A DNA stretch of 44,095 nucleotides from CAYMRB01 sp964392615 (GTDB lineage Bacteria; Planctomycetota; UBA8108), in contig CAYMRB010000019.1 in the NCBI GenBank assembly GCA_964392615.1, forward strand, positions 1 to 44,095. The letters are read 5' to 3'. Positions 7,517 through 15,673 of this stretch are shown here, piece by piece; within the stretch, counting starts at the first letter, position 1, and each line of letters begins with the position of its first letter. The translations under genes and the position numbers were made by a program. The notes below the pieces were generated by a model. It ran no database searches. It saw only the letters and a program-made list of their open reading frames with translations, and was not told where the DNA came from.

Positions 7517-9991
7517 CTACGGGCATGCCGGGAACGCGTCGCAGCTCAGATCGTCCTCGGTCGGGTCCGTACCGCACTGCGGGAACGGCGCGCTCGGTCG
7601 CGCGGCACCTTGGAACAGATGGCCGAGGATGCGCACCGCGTCGGTGACCTCCACCGCGCTGTTGTCGTCGACGTCGGCGGCCTTCTCGCAGATCGGCTCC
7701 AAGCCTCCCGCGAACAGCCAGATCAACACGGTCACCGCATCGGAGATGTCCGTGCGTCCATCGCCGTTGACCTCGCCGCGCACGAAGCGCGTCGGGCCGT
7801 CGCCACAATTGCCGGCTTCATGGGCGCCCATGTCGATGCCGTCGCCGCACGGGCGCGCGTGACCGTCGATGTCCGCAGCGGGCGCGTCGTCCGTGGTGCC
7901 GGTGTCGATCGCCGGCGAGCCCGGGCCGAGCCGGAAGTCGTTCGTGCCAGGATCGACGAACAGCGGATCGTCCGTGAGGTTGCCGTCGCCCCACGAGATC
8001 GTCGACTCGTCTCCCGACACGGAGATGCCGTCGACGCCGTCCTCGATGATCGACGAGTGGACTGTCAGGTGCGAGCCGCGATCCTCGATGTCCGTGTTGT
8101 CGCTGTCGGCGAGGGTCACTGGCTGCGAGCAGTTCCAGATAATGCAGTTGATCAAGGTCGCCGAGCCGCCGCCGGGCGGCAGGTTGTACGGAGGACCCCA
8201 ACGTCCGAGGTCGAAGAGCCGCAGCCCGCGACCGCAGTCGTAGACGGTGTTGTTGATCAAGAGCGCGTCGCAGGAGTTCTCGATCGCGATGCCGCCGTTC
8301 GCGCAGTCGGACACGACGTTGTTGATCAGGACCGGATCGCAGCGGCCGCGCAGCACGATGCCGTGGTCGTCGGTGCCGCGGATGATGTTGCCGATGATGA
8401 TCGCCGAGCAGTTCGTCGGGTTGATCGCATCGTCGTGCTCCGGGTACTCGAACAGGTTGTTGCGGATGAGCGGCGCCGGGTCGCTCTCGCCCCAGAGATC
8501 GACATCGTCGTTGTCGCCGTGCTTGTTGGTGAAGTAGCAGTCCTCGACCACCATCGGCGCGTAGCGACCGTGGACGCCCTGTCCGATGCCGAGGAACCGG
8601 CACCCGCGCACATTGACTGACGCGACGCCCTCGATCTCCGGGTCGTCCGAGATGGCCGCGATCGCGTCGCCTTCCGCTCGGTTGCCGTCGTCCGGGAGGT
8701 TTTGGAACACGCAGTTGTCGAAGTCGACGTGCGACGCGACGACGACGATGGCCTCGTGGTAGTCGCGCGGGCCCTCCTCGTAGTAATCCTGATGCGCACC
8801 CTCGCAGTCGGCGTACTCGAACGTCGTGTACGCGAACCGGCCATCGTCAGCGGCGAGGAACAGGATGCGGTCCCACGTCGTGCCGTCGCCGAAGTGGGTG
8901 AAGCGGATCGGCGCGCCCTCGGTGCCGGTCGCGTCGAGCTCGCCGTGAACGAGCAGCGAGACGTCCTCGCGCAGGAACACGGTCGTTCCGGGAGCGATGG
9001 CGAGGCGCACGCCGGCGGCGACGGTTACGGTCTCGTCGACCAGGTACGCTCCCGACCACTCGGCGTTCGCATCGAGCGTTCCCGACGCGCGGTTTGCCGG
9101 CGGGATGTACGTGACGTCGATCGAGTCCGTTTCGACGACGGCATCCGTCGCGTCGAGGGCCTCGACCGTGATCGTATGCGCGCCGGCCGTGAGTGTGACG
9201 GCTGCCTGCCACGTGTCGGCGTCGAAGCTCGCCGCGACGCCGTCGACGCGCACCGCGACCACATCGCCGCCGGACGTCGTGCCGCGCAGCGTGACGATAG
9301 CCGTATCGACGATCCACGCCTCGCCGTCGCGAACAATCGATCCGGAAACGACGCGCAGCGCGGGGATCAGCGAGAAATCGCTGCTGCCCAGCGACGTGTT
9401 GTGCCCTTCGATCGCGAGCACGTTGGTCCCCTCGATGAGCAGATCGGCCGCGACGCCGAGGTCGAACGTCTCGGGCGAACCGGCTTCATGCGACCCGTCG
9501 GCCGACGTGTCGCGGTCGATCGGGCCGTCCGGCATGTTGGGGCGCTCGACTTCCTCGCCGTTGAGGTAGGCGACGAAGCCGTCGTCGTAATCGACTTCGA
9601 GGATCAGTCGACCTTCCGGCAGGGGCGCAGCGATGGTGAACTCGCGGCGGATGTAGACGGTCCGGTAGTTGTCCTCCATGTCATCGAGGACGGTCGCGTC
9701 GTCGCCGTCGTCGTACCCGAAGCCGCTCGGGCCGATGTCCCAGCTGTCGTCGTCGAAGCCGACCTCTTGCCACGCATCCGCCGGATCGCTCGGATCAGCC
9801 GTGCCGCGGAAGTAGCGCCAGTCGTCGCCCGGCACGATGAGGTCGCCGCCGCCACCGACGAGCTCGATCGTCAGCGCCGGCGAGGCGCCAGTCGTCGTGA
9901 AGAGAATCGAGACAGAGAGGACCCAAGGGGCCAGCCGGGCCCGCCGTGCGCTCGCGCCGGACATCATGTGCATCTCCGATTGCCGCGTCAT
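7517..9991 (-). CDS. Secreted right-handed beta-helix protein with C-terminal dockerin pair
   Basis: An exported protein of about 824 residues. The start at 9991 (MTRQSEMHMM) is chosen because it places a signal peptide at the N-terminus (APWVLSVSILFTTTGA); ATGs at 9973 and 9967 are alternatives. Residues about 45-210 form the YDDGFVAYLNG module also found twice in the CotH protein. A segment with immunoglobulin-like character (about 220-320) is followed by a parallel beta-helix (about 330-690) with repeats such as NCVFQNL, GCRFLGIG, NNLFEYPEHDDAI, NNVVSDCANGGI and NNTVYDCGRGLRLF. This fold is typical of polysaccharide lyases and pectinase-like enzymes, but no catalytic set could be assigned. 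The last 90 residues are a dockerin-like pair plus the CGTDPTEDDLSC tail. The gene converges on the HzsA-related gene with a 27-base gap. Confidence 0.8.
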   Translation of the reverse strand: MTRQSEMHMMSGASARRARLAPWVLSVSILFTTTGASPALTIELVGGGGDLIVPGDDWRYFRGTADPSDPADAWQEVGFDDDSWDIGPSGFGYDDGDDATVLDDMEDNYRTVYIRREFTIAAPLPEGRLILEVDYDDGFVAYLNGEEVERPNMPDGPIDRDTSADGSHEAGSPETFDLGVAADLLIEGTNVLAIEGHNTSLGSSDFSLIPALRVVSGSIVRDGEAWIVDTAIVTLRGTTSGGDVVAVRVDGVAASFDADTWQAAVTLTAGAHTITVEALDATDAVVETDSIDVTYIPPANRASGTLDANAEWSGAYLVDETVTVAAGVRLAIAPGTTVFLREDVSLLVHGELDATGTEGAPIRFTHFGDGTTWDRILFLAADDGRFAYTTFEYADCEGAHQDYYEEGPRDYHEAIVVVASHVDFDNCVFQNLPDDGNRAEGDAIAAISDDPEIEGVASVNVRGCRFLGIGQGVHGRYAPMVVEDCYFTNKHGDNDDVDLWGESDPAPLIRNNLFEYPEHDDAINPTNCSAIIIGNIIRGTDDHGIVLRGRCDPVLINNVVSDCANGGIAIENSCDALLINNTVYDCGRGLRLFDLGRWGPPYNLPPGGGSATLINCIIWNCSQPVTLADSDNTDIEDRGSHLTVHSSIIEDGVDGISVSGDESTISWGDGNLTDDPLFVDPGTNDFRLGPGSPAIDTGTTDDAPAADIDGHARPCGDGIDMGAHEAGNCGDGPTRFVRGEVNGDGRTDISDAVTVLIWLFAGGLEPICEKAADVDDNSAVEVTDAVRILGHLFQGAARPSAPFPQCGTDPTEDDLSCDAFPACP
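7520..7789 (-). other. Dockerin-like EF-hand pair with cysteine tail (C-terminal copy)
   Basis: The C-terminal module of the beta-helix protein has loops EVNGDGRTDISDAV and DVDDNSAVEVTDAV, an aliphatic helix after each, then CGTDPTEDDLSC and FPAC just before the stop. Calcium-ligand positions are mostly Asp/Asn, as in dockerin type I loops. Confidence 0.75.
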
Positions 9992-10196
9992 TTCCGCGTC
10001 TTCGCTTCGATCGATGAGACACCCGGTCGGACGGCGGGTCAAGCTACAGCCCCGCTCGACGCGCAGCGCTCGACGGAGGCGAGCAAGCCGCGGCATCGCA
10101 GGGCTCTCGACGGGGGGGGCGGTACGCGAGTCGACCATCGAGGAAATGGCAGCACGCCGGCTCCAGTAGGCGCTGGCGACTGAACGCGCCCCCGCG

Positions 10197-11780
10197 TCAT
10201 CCGCTCGGCGTCTCGCTCCGTCCCGTCATGCGCATCAGCTTCCGACGCAGCTCCTTCTTTGTCGCCGCGTGCTCTGCGTCGTCCGCGAGGTTCTTCCACT
10301 CGTACGGGTCGGCGCGGTGGTCGTAGAGCTCCTCCGCGCCGTTCGCGTACAGGATGTATCGCCAGTGTTCGGTGCGAACCGACCAGTGCTGCTTCGTCGG
10401 ATCCTTCTTGTGCTTGCCCGAGAAGACCATCGTCAGCGCGGCGTCGGGTCCGCTCCACTTGCGCTGCTTCGGATCGACGAGGAACGGCCGCATGCTGTGT
10501 CCGTCCAGCGGCGCGCCTTGGTCGTTCTTGCGCGTGTCGCCCTGCAATCCGCAGAGATCGACGAGCGTCGGATAGATGTCGATCAGCGAGACCGGATGCT
10601 CGGCGATGCCGCCGGCCTTCGCCACCCCCGGCGCGCGGATGACGAGCGGTATGCGCGCGCTCTCCTCCCACAGCGAGTTCTTGAACAGGTAGTCCTTCTC
10701 GCCCATGTGGTAGCCGTGGTCGCTCGTCAGCACGATGACCGTGTTGTCTTTCGCCGGACCGCGATCGATCGCGTCGACGATTCTCCCGACGTTCGCATCG
10801 ACGGCGGCCACACACGCGAGATACGCCCGCACGTACGTCTTGAGCGCCGTCTCGAGATTCGGGTAGGACTCGAGGAGCAGCCGGAAGTGCTTCGGGCCCT
10901 TCTGGGTCGGCGGGAAGACTTTGAGGTAGTGGCAGTCCTTGTTGTCGCCCGGCTGGATCTTCGGCAGCTCGATCGACTCGAGCGGGAACATGTCGAAGTA
11001 CTTCTTCGCGACGTGAAGCGGCGTGTGCGGGCGGATGAAGCCGACCGCGAGGAAGAACGGTTGCTTCTTCTTCGCTAGCGCCCCGATGCGTTCCGCGGCC
11101 CACGCGGCGTTGCGCTCGTCCGGCGTCGGGTCGCGATGATCCTCGTCGACGTAGCGCAGCGGGATGGTCTTGCCCCATTTGCCGTAGATCCAACCCTTCT
11201 TGCCCGGAGCGTTCGGTCCGTACGGTAGATCGGACAGCGGAGCGAACGAGCCATCGACCGCGCCGATCGATCGGAACGGCTCGGGAACCGACGGATGCGC
11301 AACGCGCTCCTTGCCGTCGAAGACGAACGGGCCGTAGTCCTGCTTGTGCGGGAACTCGTCCCATACAGCGGCGACGTGGTGATGCAGCAGCTTGCCCGAG
11401 CCCGCGACGCGGTAGCCGTTTGCACGGAAGTGCTCCATCACGGTCCGCGAGTTCTTGAGCACCGGGTTCGTGAACCACTTGTCCCAGAACAGGTTCTTCG
11501 ACGTGTGCGGGTAGATGCCCGTGAACAAGCTGGCTCGCGACGGCGCGCAGACGGGGTTGTTGCTGTACGCGCGCCGGAACGACACGCCCGAACGCGCGAG
11601 GCGCGCGATGTTCGGCGTCTTCGCTTGCGGGTGCCCGCCGAAGCCGGACACGTAGTCGTTCAGATCGTCGATCATGATCCAGACGACGTTCGGACGCTCG
11701 GCGGCGCGCGCACCTTCGACCTGCGTCAGCGCAACCGGCAGCGACACGATGACGGCGAGCAGCAACGCTCGGCAGTTCAT
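10197..11780 (-). CDS. Secreted sulfatase, iduronate-2-sulfatase-like (CAPSR)
   Basis: A 527-residue type I sulfatase. The ATG at 11780 begins a signal peptide (MNCRALLLAVIVSLPVALTQ). The metal-binding start NVVWIMIDDLND and the formylglycine motif C-A-P-S-R at residue 78 (NNPVCAPSR) are intact, followed by SLFTGIYPHT. SDHGYHMGEKDYLFK and LVIRAPGV are typical of the second metal/substrate region. The layout (WIMIDDLNDYV, KMLHHH-like and WDKW segments) resembles the iduronate-2-sulfatase-like subgroup abundant in planctomycetes. It lies 8 bases downstream of the Gfo/Idh/MocA gene, so the two are probably co-transcribed. The Cys needs conversion to formylglycine, and no maturase gene is in the window. 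The natural glycan is not known. Confidence 0.92.
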   Translation of the reverse strand: MNCRALLLAVIVSLPVALTQVEGARAAERPNVVWIMIDDLNDYVSGFGGHPQAKTPNIARLARSGVSFRRAYSNNPVCAPSRASLFTGIYPHTSKNLFWDKWFTNPVLKNSRTVMEHFRANGYRVAGSGKLLHHHVAAVWDEFPHKQDYGPFVFDGKERVAHPSVPEPFRSIGAVDGSFAPLSDLPYGPNAPGKKGWIYGKWGKTIPLRYVDEDHRDPTPDERNAAWAAERIGALAKKKQPFFLAVGFIRPHTPLHVAKKYFDMFPLESIELPKIQPGDNKDCHYLKVFPPTQKGPKHFRLLLESYPNLETALKTYVRAYLACVAAVDANVGRIVDAIDRGPAKDNTVIVLTSDHGYHMGEKDYLFKNSLWEESARIPLVIRAPGVAKAGGIAEHPVSLIDIYPTLVDLCGLQGDTRKNDQGAPLDGHSMRPFLVDPKQRKWSGPDAALTMVFSGKHKKDPTKQHWSVRTEHWRYILYANGAEELYDHRADPYEWKNLADDAEHAATKKELRRKLMRMTGRSETPSG

Positions 11781-11788
11781 TCGGTTTC

Positions 11789-13114
11789 TCACAGGCTCCA
11801 GCCCTCGCGATACGGCGGGTTGATGAACTTCTCGGCGCCGGGATGGTTCGGGAACTTCATGTTCACGGGATCCCACTCGAGCTTCGCGTTCGTGCGGATC
11901 GCGATATTGCCGAGCAGCACGACCTCGGCGAGGTGCGCGGCGTGATCGACGAAGTCCGAGCCGGCCGCAGGCCCACCCTTGCACGCGCGGATCCACTCGG
12001 CGTGCTGACCGGGCGAACGCGGCAGCGTCTTCGGGGGTACCTTGAACGCCTTGGCGCGGCTTTCCGGGATCAGCCGTCCGTTGAGCATCTTGCCCTTGTC
12101 GCCGACGTACAGGATGCCGTCGTTGACCGCGAACGGTGCGCCGGGGGCGAGCTCCTCCGGGCGCGGCGGGCGCATGCCGCCGTCGTACCAGAAGATGCTC
12201 AGCGGGCCGTGGGTCTCCGACGCGGCGAATCTGTAGTGCGTGATGGACGCGAGCGGCGCCGTTTCGTCGCTGATCGTCTTCGGGCGTTGCCAATTGGTCG
12301 AGCACGCCTCGACGCTCGTCGGGTGGCCGATCTTCAGCGTCTTGAAGATCGTCGACAGCTCGTGGCAGCCGATGTCGCCGAGCACGCCCGTGCCGAAGTC
12401 CCACCACGCGCGCCACAGGAACGGCAGGTAGCACGGGTGATACGGCCGCATCGGCGACGGGCCGACCCACAGGTCCCAATCGAGCGAGCTCGGAACGGGC
12501 GGACGATCCGGCGGGCGCGGGATGCCGCGTGGGGAGATGTCAGGATTGCGATTCGACCACGCGTGCACTTCGCGGACGTTGCCGATCGCGCCGGCGGTGA
12601 TCATCTCGTTGATCCGCCGGGCTCCCTCAGATGCTTGGCCCTGGTTCCCCATCTGCGTCGCGACTTTCGACTCCCTCGCCGCCTCGCCGATCATGCGCGC
12701 CTCGTAGACCGAGTGCGTCAGCGGCTTCTCGCAGTACACGTGCTTGCCGAGCTTCATCGCCATCATCGAGATGACGGCGTGCGTGTGATCGGGAGTCGCG
12801 ATGACGACCGCATCGATGTCCTTCTGCGCCTCGAGCATCCTGCGGAAGTCGACGTGCGGCTTTGCGTTCGGCCAGGCCTTGAACGCGCGCGCGGCGTACT
12901 TCTGATCGACGTCGCACAGCGCGACGATGTTCTCGCCGGCGACGCCGCGGAGATCGTTGAAGCCGCGACCGCCGATGCCGATGCCCGCGATGTTCAGCTT
13001 GTCGCTGGGCGGCTTGGTGCCGCGTCCGAGGACGTGGGCCGGTGCGATCGCGATCGGTGCCACGGCGGCCGCAGCGCCCAGGAACTTGCGGCGAGAGAGA
13101 CGAGTCTTCTTCAT
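11789..13114 (-). CDS. Tat-exported Gfo/Idh/MocA-family oxidoreductase
   Basis: A 441-residue NAD(P)-dependent sugar oxidoreductase-type protein. The N-terminus has a twin-arginine signal (LSRRKFLGAAAAVAP, residues 6-20), followed by the Rossmann motif GIGIGGRG (about 44-51). Next come ALCDVD, IATPDHTHA and CEKPLTHSVYEA (EKP at 129-131), the family signature that contributes the catalytic Lys. The C-terminal half carries the beta-sheet substrate domain (W-D-F-G-T-G-V-L-G-D-I-G-C-H-E). A good Shine-Dalgarno (GGGAAGG) lies about 9 bases before the ATG. Export by Tat with cofactor bound is usual for this planctomycete subgroup. The sulfatase starts 8 bases after its stop, so both probably act outside the cytoplasm on one glycan or its product. 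The specific sugar is not assignable. Confidence 0.92.
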   Translation of the reverse strand: MKKTRLSRRKFLGAAAAVAPIAIAPAHVLGRGTKPPSDKLNIAGIGIGGRGFNDLRGVAGENIVALCDVDQKYAARAFKAWPNAKPHVDFRRMLEAQKDIDAVVIATPDHTHAVISMMAMKLGKHVYCEKPLTHSVYEARMIGEAARESKVATQMGNQGQASEGARRINEMITAGAIGNVREVHAWSNRNPDISPRGIPRPPDRPPVPSSLDWDLWVGPSPMRPYHPCYLPFLWRAWWDFGTGVLGDIGCHELSTIFKTLKIGHPTSVEACSTNWQRPKTISDETAPLASITHYRFAASETHGPLSIFWYDGGMRPPRPEELAPGAPFAVNDGILYVGDKGKMLNGRLIPESRAKAFKVPPKTLPRSPGQHAEWIRACKGGPAAGSDFVDHAAHLAEVVLLGNIAIRTNAKLEWDPVNMKFPNHPGAEKFINPPYREGWSL

Positions 13115-13192
13115 GGTGAGCGCCTTCCCGTTTCCACGTTGAGCAGCCCTTTTTCAACGGACTGCGGTTGCTACGCGCGCGCGTCCTCAACT

Positions 13193-13214
13193 ACGATCAG
13201 CAGCCGCTGATCGT
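13193..13214. promoter_or_regulatory. Perfect 9-bp inverted repeat in a divergent intergenic region
   Basis: ACGATCAGC and GCTGATCGT are separated by four bases, between the divergent oxidoreductase (starts 13114) and UroD-like (starts 13274) genes. The position suits an operator for both directions or a leader hairpin. The role is inferred from position only. Confidence 0.45.
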
Positions 13215-13273
13215 GACGCTGTGACGCGGATCACGACCATCCTACTCGCTCGACGGAGAGAGGGTCGAACTCC

Positions 13274-14482
13274 ATGGGAATGTTCGAGACATTTGGCGAA
13301 TCCGCCGATCACGTTGGCCGCAAAGAGAACACGCTGCGCAAGCTCGAGCGCCTGAACAAGGCGCTGCGGCACGAGGAACCCGACCGCGTGCCCGTCAGCG
13401 ACTTCTTCTGGGGCAACTTCATTCGCAGGTGGCGTGAGGACCTCGGCCTTCCCGACGACGCGAATCCCTACTACCACTACGATCTCGATTGGATTGTGAC
13501 CGTCCCGAACATGGATCCGTGGATCCGTCCCTTCGAGACCCTCGAGGAGAACGACGAGGAGGTCGTCGTCAAGACCGGCTACGGCGCGATCATGTACAAG
13601 CGCTTCGATCTTCCCATGCCCGAGATGCGAGCGTGGGAGATCGACACGTTCGACAAGCTGGAGCGCGCCGAGTTCGACGATCCGCGCGATCCGCGCCGCT
13701 TCTTCGAGGCCGGCGACAACCAGATCGCCGGCGTCGGCGACGGCTTCGAGCGCAACTCGCCGCCGTGGATCGACACGGTGAAGTCGCTGCGTCCCGACTT
13801 CCCGGTCTACGGCAGCATGGCAGAAGTCAGCGAGTGCCTGACGCGGCTGATCGGGCAGGAGCACGCGATGCTCTGGATGGGCATGTATCCCGAGCGCATG
13901 GGTGCGGTGATCAACCGCATCGGCGCGCACTACGTCGAGTGCGCCAAGGCAGCGATCGACGCTGCGGAGGGACTGCTCGACGGCTTCGTCGTCTGGGGCG
14001 ACGTCGCGTACAAGAAGAACATGTTCTTCTCGCCGGTCTACTGGCGCGAGTACTTCAAGCCGTGGGTCGAGCAGATGGTCGCCTACGCGCACGACAAGGG
14101 CCTTCCCGTGATCTACCACGGCTGCGGCAACGTCGAGTCGATCTTCCGGGATTTCATCGAGATGGGCATCGACGGCTACAACCCGCTCGAGGCGAAGGCC
14201 GGGCTCGACGTCGTCGACTTGCGCGGCGAGGTCGGCCACGACATCGCCTTCTGCGGCAATAGCGACATCCAGGTCTGGGAGACCAACGACCTCGAGGTCA
14301 TCCGGCGCGAGGTGCTTCGCAAGCTCGCGGCGGCGCAAGGCGGCGGCTACGTGTTCATGTCCGACCACTCGGTGAGCAGCGCGGTGTCGGGTCACACGTA
14401 CGACACCATCGTCAAGCTCGTGCGCGAGTACGGGCAGTATCCGCTCGATCTGGCCGAGCTCGAGAAGGAGTGCGCCCAGTGA
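13274..14482 (+). CDS. UroD-fold methyltransferase-like protein (uroporphyrinogen decarboxylase family)
   Basis: A 402-residue protein with a TIM barrel of the UroD/MtaA superfamily. Visible signatures are ALRHEEPDRVPVSDFFWG near the N-terminus, FVVWGDVAYKKNMFFSP (about 238-254), and PVIYHGCGNVESI (about 278-290). The His-x-Cys in the last one is the zinc ligand pattern of corrinoid-dependent methyltransferases. NPLEAKAGLDVVDL and GGGYVFMSDHSV follow. It is unlikely to be the haem enzyme HemE, because the diagnostic N-terminal HemE motifs are absent and the gene is coupled to a sugar permease. Members of this branch often sit in carbohydrate loci with unknown chemistry. The ATG at 13274 has GGAGAGAGGG upstream; an ATG two codons later is possible. 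Confidence 0.85.
   Translation: MGMFETFGESADHVGRKENTLRKLERLNKALRHEEPDRVPVSDFFWGNFIRRWREDLGLPDDANPYYHYDLDWIVTVPNMDPWIRPFETLEENDEEVVVKTGYGAIMYKRFDLPMPEMRAWEIDTFDKLERAEFDDPRDPRRFFEAGDNQIAGVGDGFERNSPPWIDTVKSLRPDFPVYGSMAEVSECLTRLIGQEHAMLWMGMYPERMGAVINRIGAHYVECAKAAIDAAEGLLDGFVVWGDVAYKKNMFFSPVYWREYFKPWVEQMVAYAHDKGLPVIYHGCGNVESIFRDFIEMGIDGYNPLEAKAGLDVVDLRGEVGHDIAFCGNSDIQVWETNDLEVIRREVLRKLAAAQGGGYVFMSDHSVSSAVSGHTYDTIVKLVREYGQYPLDLAELEKECAQ
14462..14470 (+). promoter_or_regulatory. Ribosome binding site that sets the RhaT-like start
   Basis: GAGAAGGAG inside the end of the UroD-like gene is spaced 8 bases from the GTG at 14479, whose last two bases are shared with the upstream TGA stop (14480-14482). 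This supports the GTG at 14479 rather than the in-frame GTG at 14470 and implies translational coupling. Confidence 0.6.
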
Positions 14483-15546
14483 CACCGAATCCCATGCTCG
14501 GCATCGGGCTGCACTCGATCGGCGCGTTTCTGTCTGCGAACTGCTATGCCCCGCAGAAGGGCCTTCGCGGGTGGTCGTGGGAGTCGTTCTGGATCACGCA
14601 GGCAGCGTGGTGCTGGTTTCTATGGCCGATCATCGGAGCTTTCGTGACGATTCCGCATCTCGGTGCGGTTCTCGCCGAGGCCCCGAAGATGCCGATGCTC
14701 TTGTCGTTCCTGTTGGGCATCGCGTATGGCGTTGGAGGCACCGCCTTCAACCTCTCGATACGCCACATCGGGTTCTCGTTGACGTACTCGATCGCCATCG
14801 GGATCTCGTGCGTGCTCGGCACCATCGTGCCCCCGATCGCCCGCGGTCAGGTGGGCGAGATCGTCAGCCGCCCCGGCTCGCTCTTCGTCATTCTCGGTGT
14901 GACGGTCGGCGCGTTGGGCATCGCGCTGTGCGGCGTGTCGGGTCGCTTCAAGGAGCGCGACCTCCAGGGCGGCGACGAGAAGGGGCGTGGCGAGTTCAAC
15001 TTATGGAAGGGGCTGCTGCTTTCGACGATCGCCGGAGTCCTGTCGTCCGTCTACAACTTCTCGCTCGAGGCGGCCGACCCCATCGCCAAGGTGGCCGGGG
15101 ATTATGGCGCAGGACACTGGAAGGACAACGTCAAGTTTCTGTTCTCCAATACCGGCGCATTCGTCACGGCCGCCGCGTACGCCCTCTACCTCGCGAGGCG
15201 GAATAGCTCGCTTCGTGAGCTCGTGGAGCTGCCGGACGGACGGCCGCGCCGTCAGTTGATCTCGAACTACGCGCTGGCGTTCCTCACAGGCACGTTGTGG
15301 TACGGCCAGTTCTTCTTCTACAACCTCGGCCACTTTCGGTTAGGGGGCGCCTACGAGTTCTCGAGCTGGGCCATCCACATGATCCTGCTCGTCCTCTTCA
15401 GCAACATTCTGGGCGTGCTGTTTCGAGAGTGGCGTGGCTGTCGTCCGCGCACCAAGCTCGCGATCGCCGCCAGCCTGGTCGTGCTCATCGCCGGGTTCTT
15501 GCTGCTGGCCTACGGAAACCACCTGGGGAAACCACTGACGGAGTGA
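14479..15546 (+). CDS. RhaT-family sugar/proton symporter-like permease
   Basis: A 355-residue polytopic membrane protein with about ten hydrophobic segments. Its start GLHSIGAFLSANCYAPQKGLRGWSWES closely follows the L-rhamnose/H+ symporter RhaT pattern (drug/metabolite transporter superfamily). The W-x-W-E-S-F-W, GxAYGVGGTAFNLSIRHIGFSLTYSIAIG and C-V-L-G-T-I-V-P-P segments agree. The C-terminal half has LSSVYNFSLEAADPIA and GTLWYGQFFFYNLG, again RhaT-like. The start codon overlaps the stop of the UroD-like gene, so the transported compound is probably the substrate of, or linked to, that enzyme. RhaT homologues in planctomycetes need not carry rhamnose, so no gene symbol is given. Confidence 0.85.
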   Translation: MTPNPMLGIGLHSIGAFLSANCYAPQKGLRGWSWESFWITQAAWCWFLWPIIGAFVTIPHLGAVLAEAPKMPMLLSFLLGIAYGVGGTAFNLSIRHIGFSLTYSIAIGISCVLGTIVPPIARGQVGEIVSRPGSLFVILGVTVGALGIALCGVSGRFKERDLQGGDEKGRGEFNLWKGLLLSTIAGVLSSVYNFSLEAADPIAKVAGDYGAGHWKDNVKFLFSNTGAFVTAAAYALYLARRNSSLRELVELPDGRPRRQLISNYALAFLTGTLWYGQFFFYNLGHFRLGGAYEFSSWAIHMILLVLFSNILGVLFREWRGCRPRTKLAIAASLVVLIAGFLLLAYGNHLGKPLTE

Positions 15547-15673
15547 GCCCTCCGGGCGCAGATGCCGATTCTTGTCACAACACCCGCGCGAGCGGCTCTG
15601 ATGGACTGACGGTCCGTACGCGTGACATCGGGGCAGTCGAACGATGGCTCGATCGCGACTTGGAGGCGACACC

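Noticed and set aside
13274..14482. hemE (uroporphyrinogen decarboxylase)
   Set aside because: The HemE N-terminal signature is absent and the gene is coupled to a sugar permease. It is a different branch of the fold.
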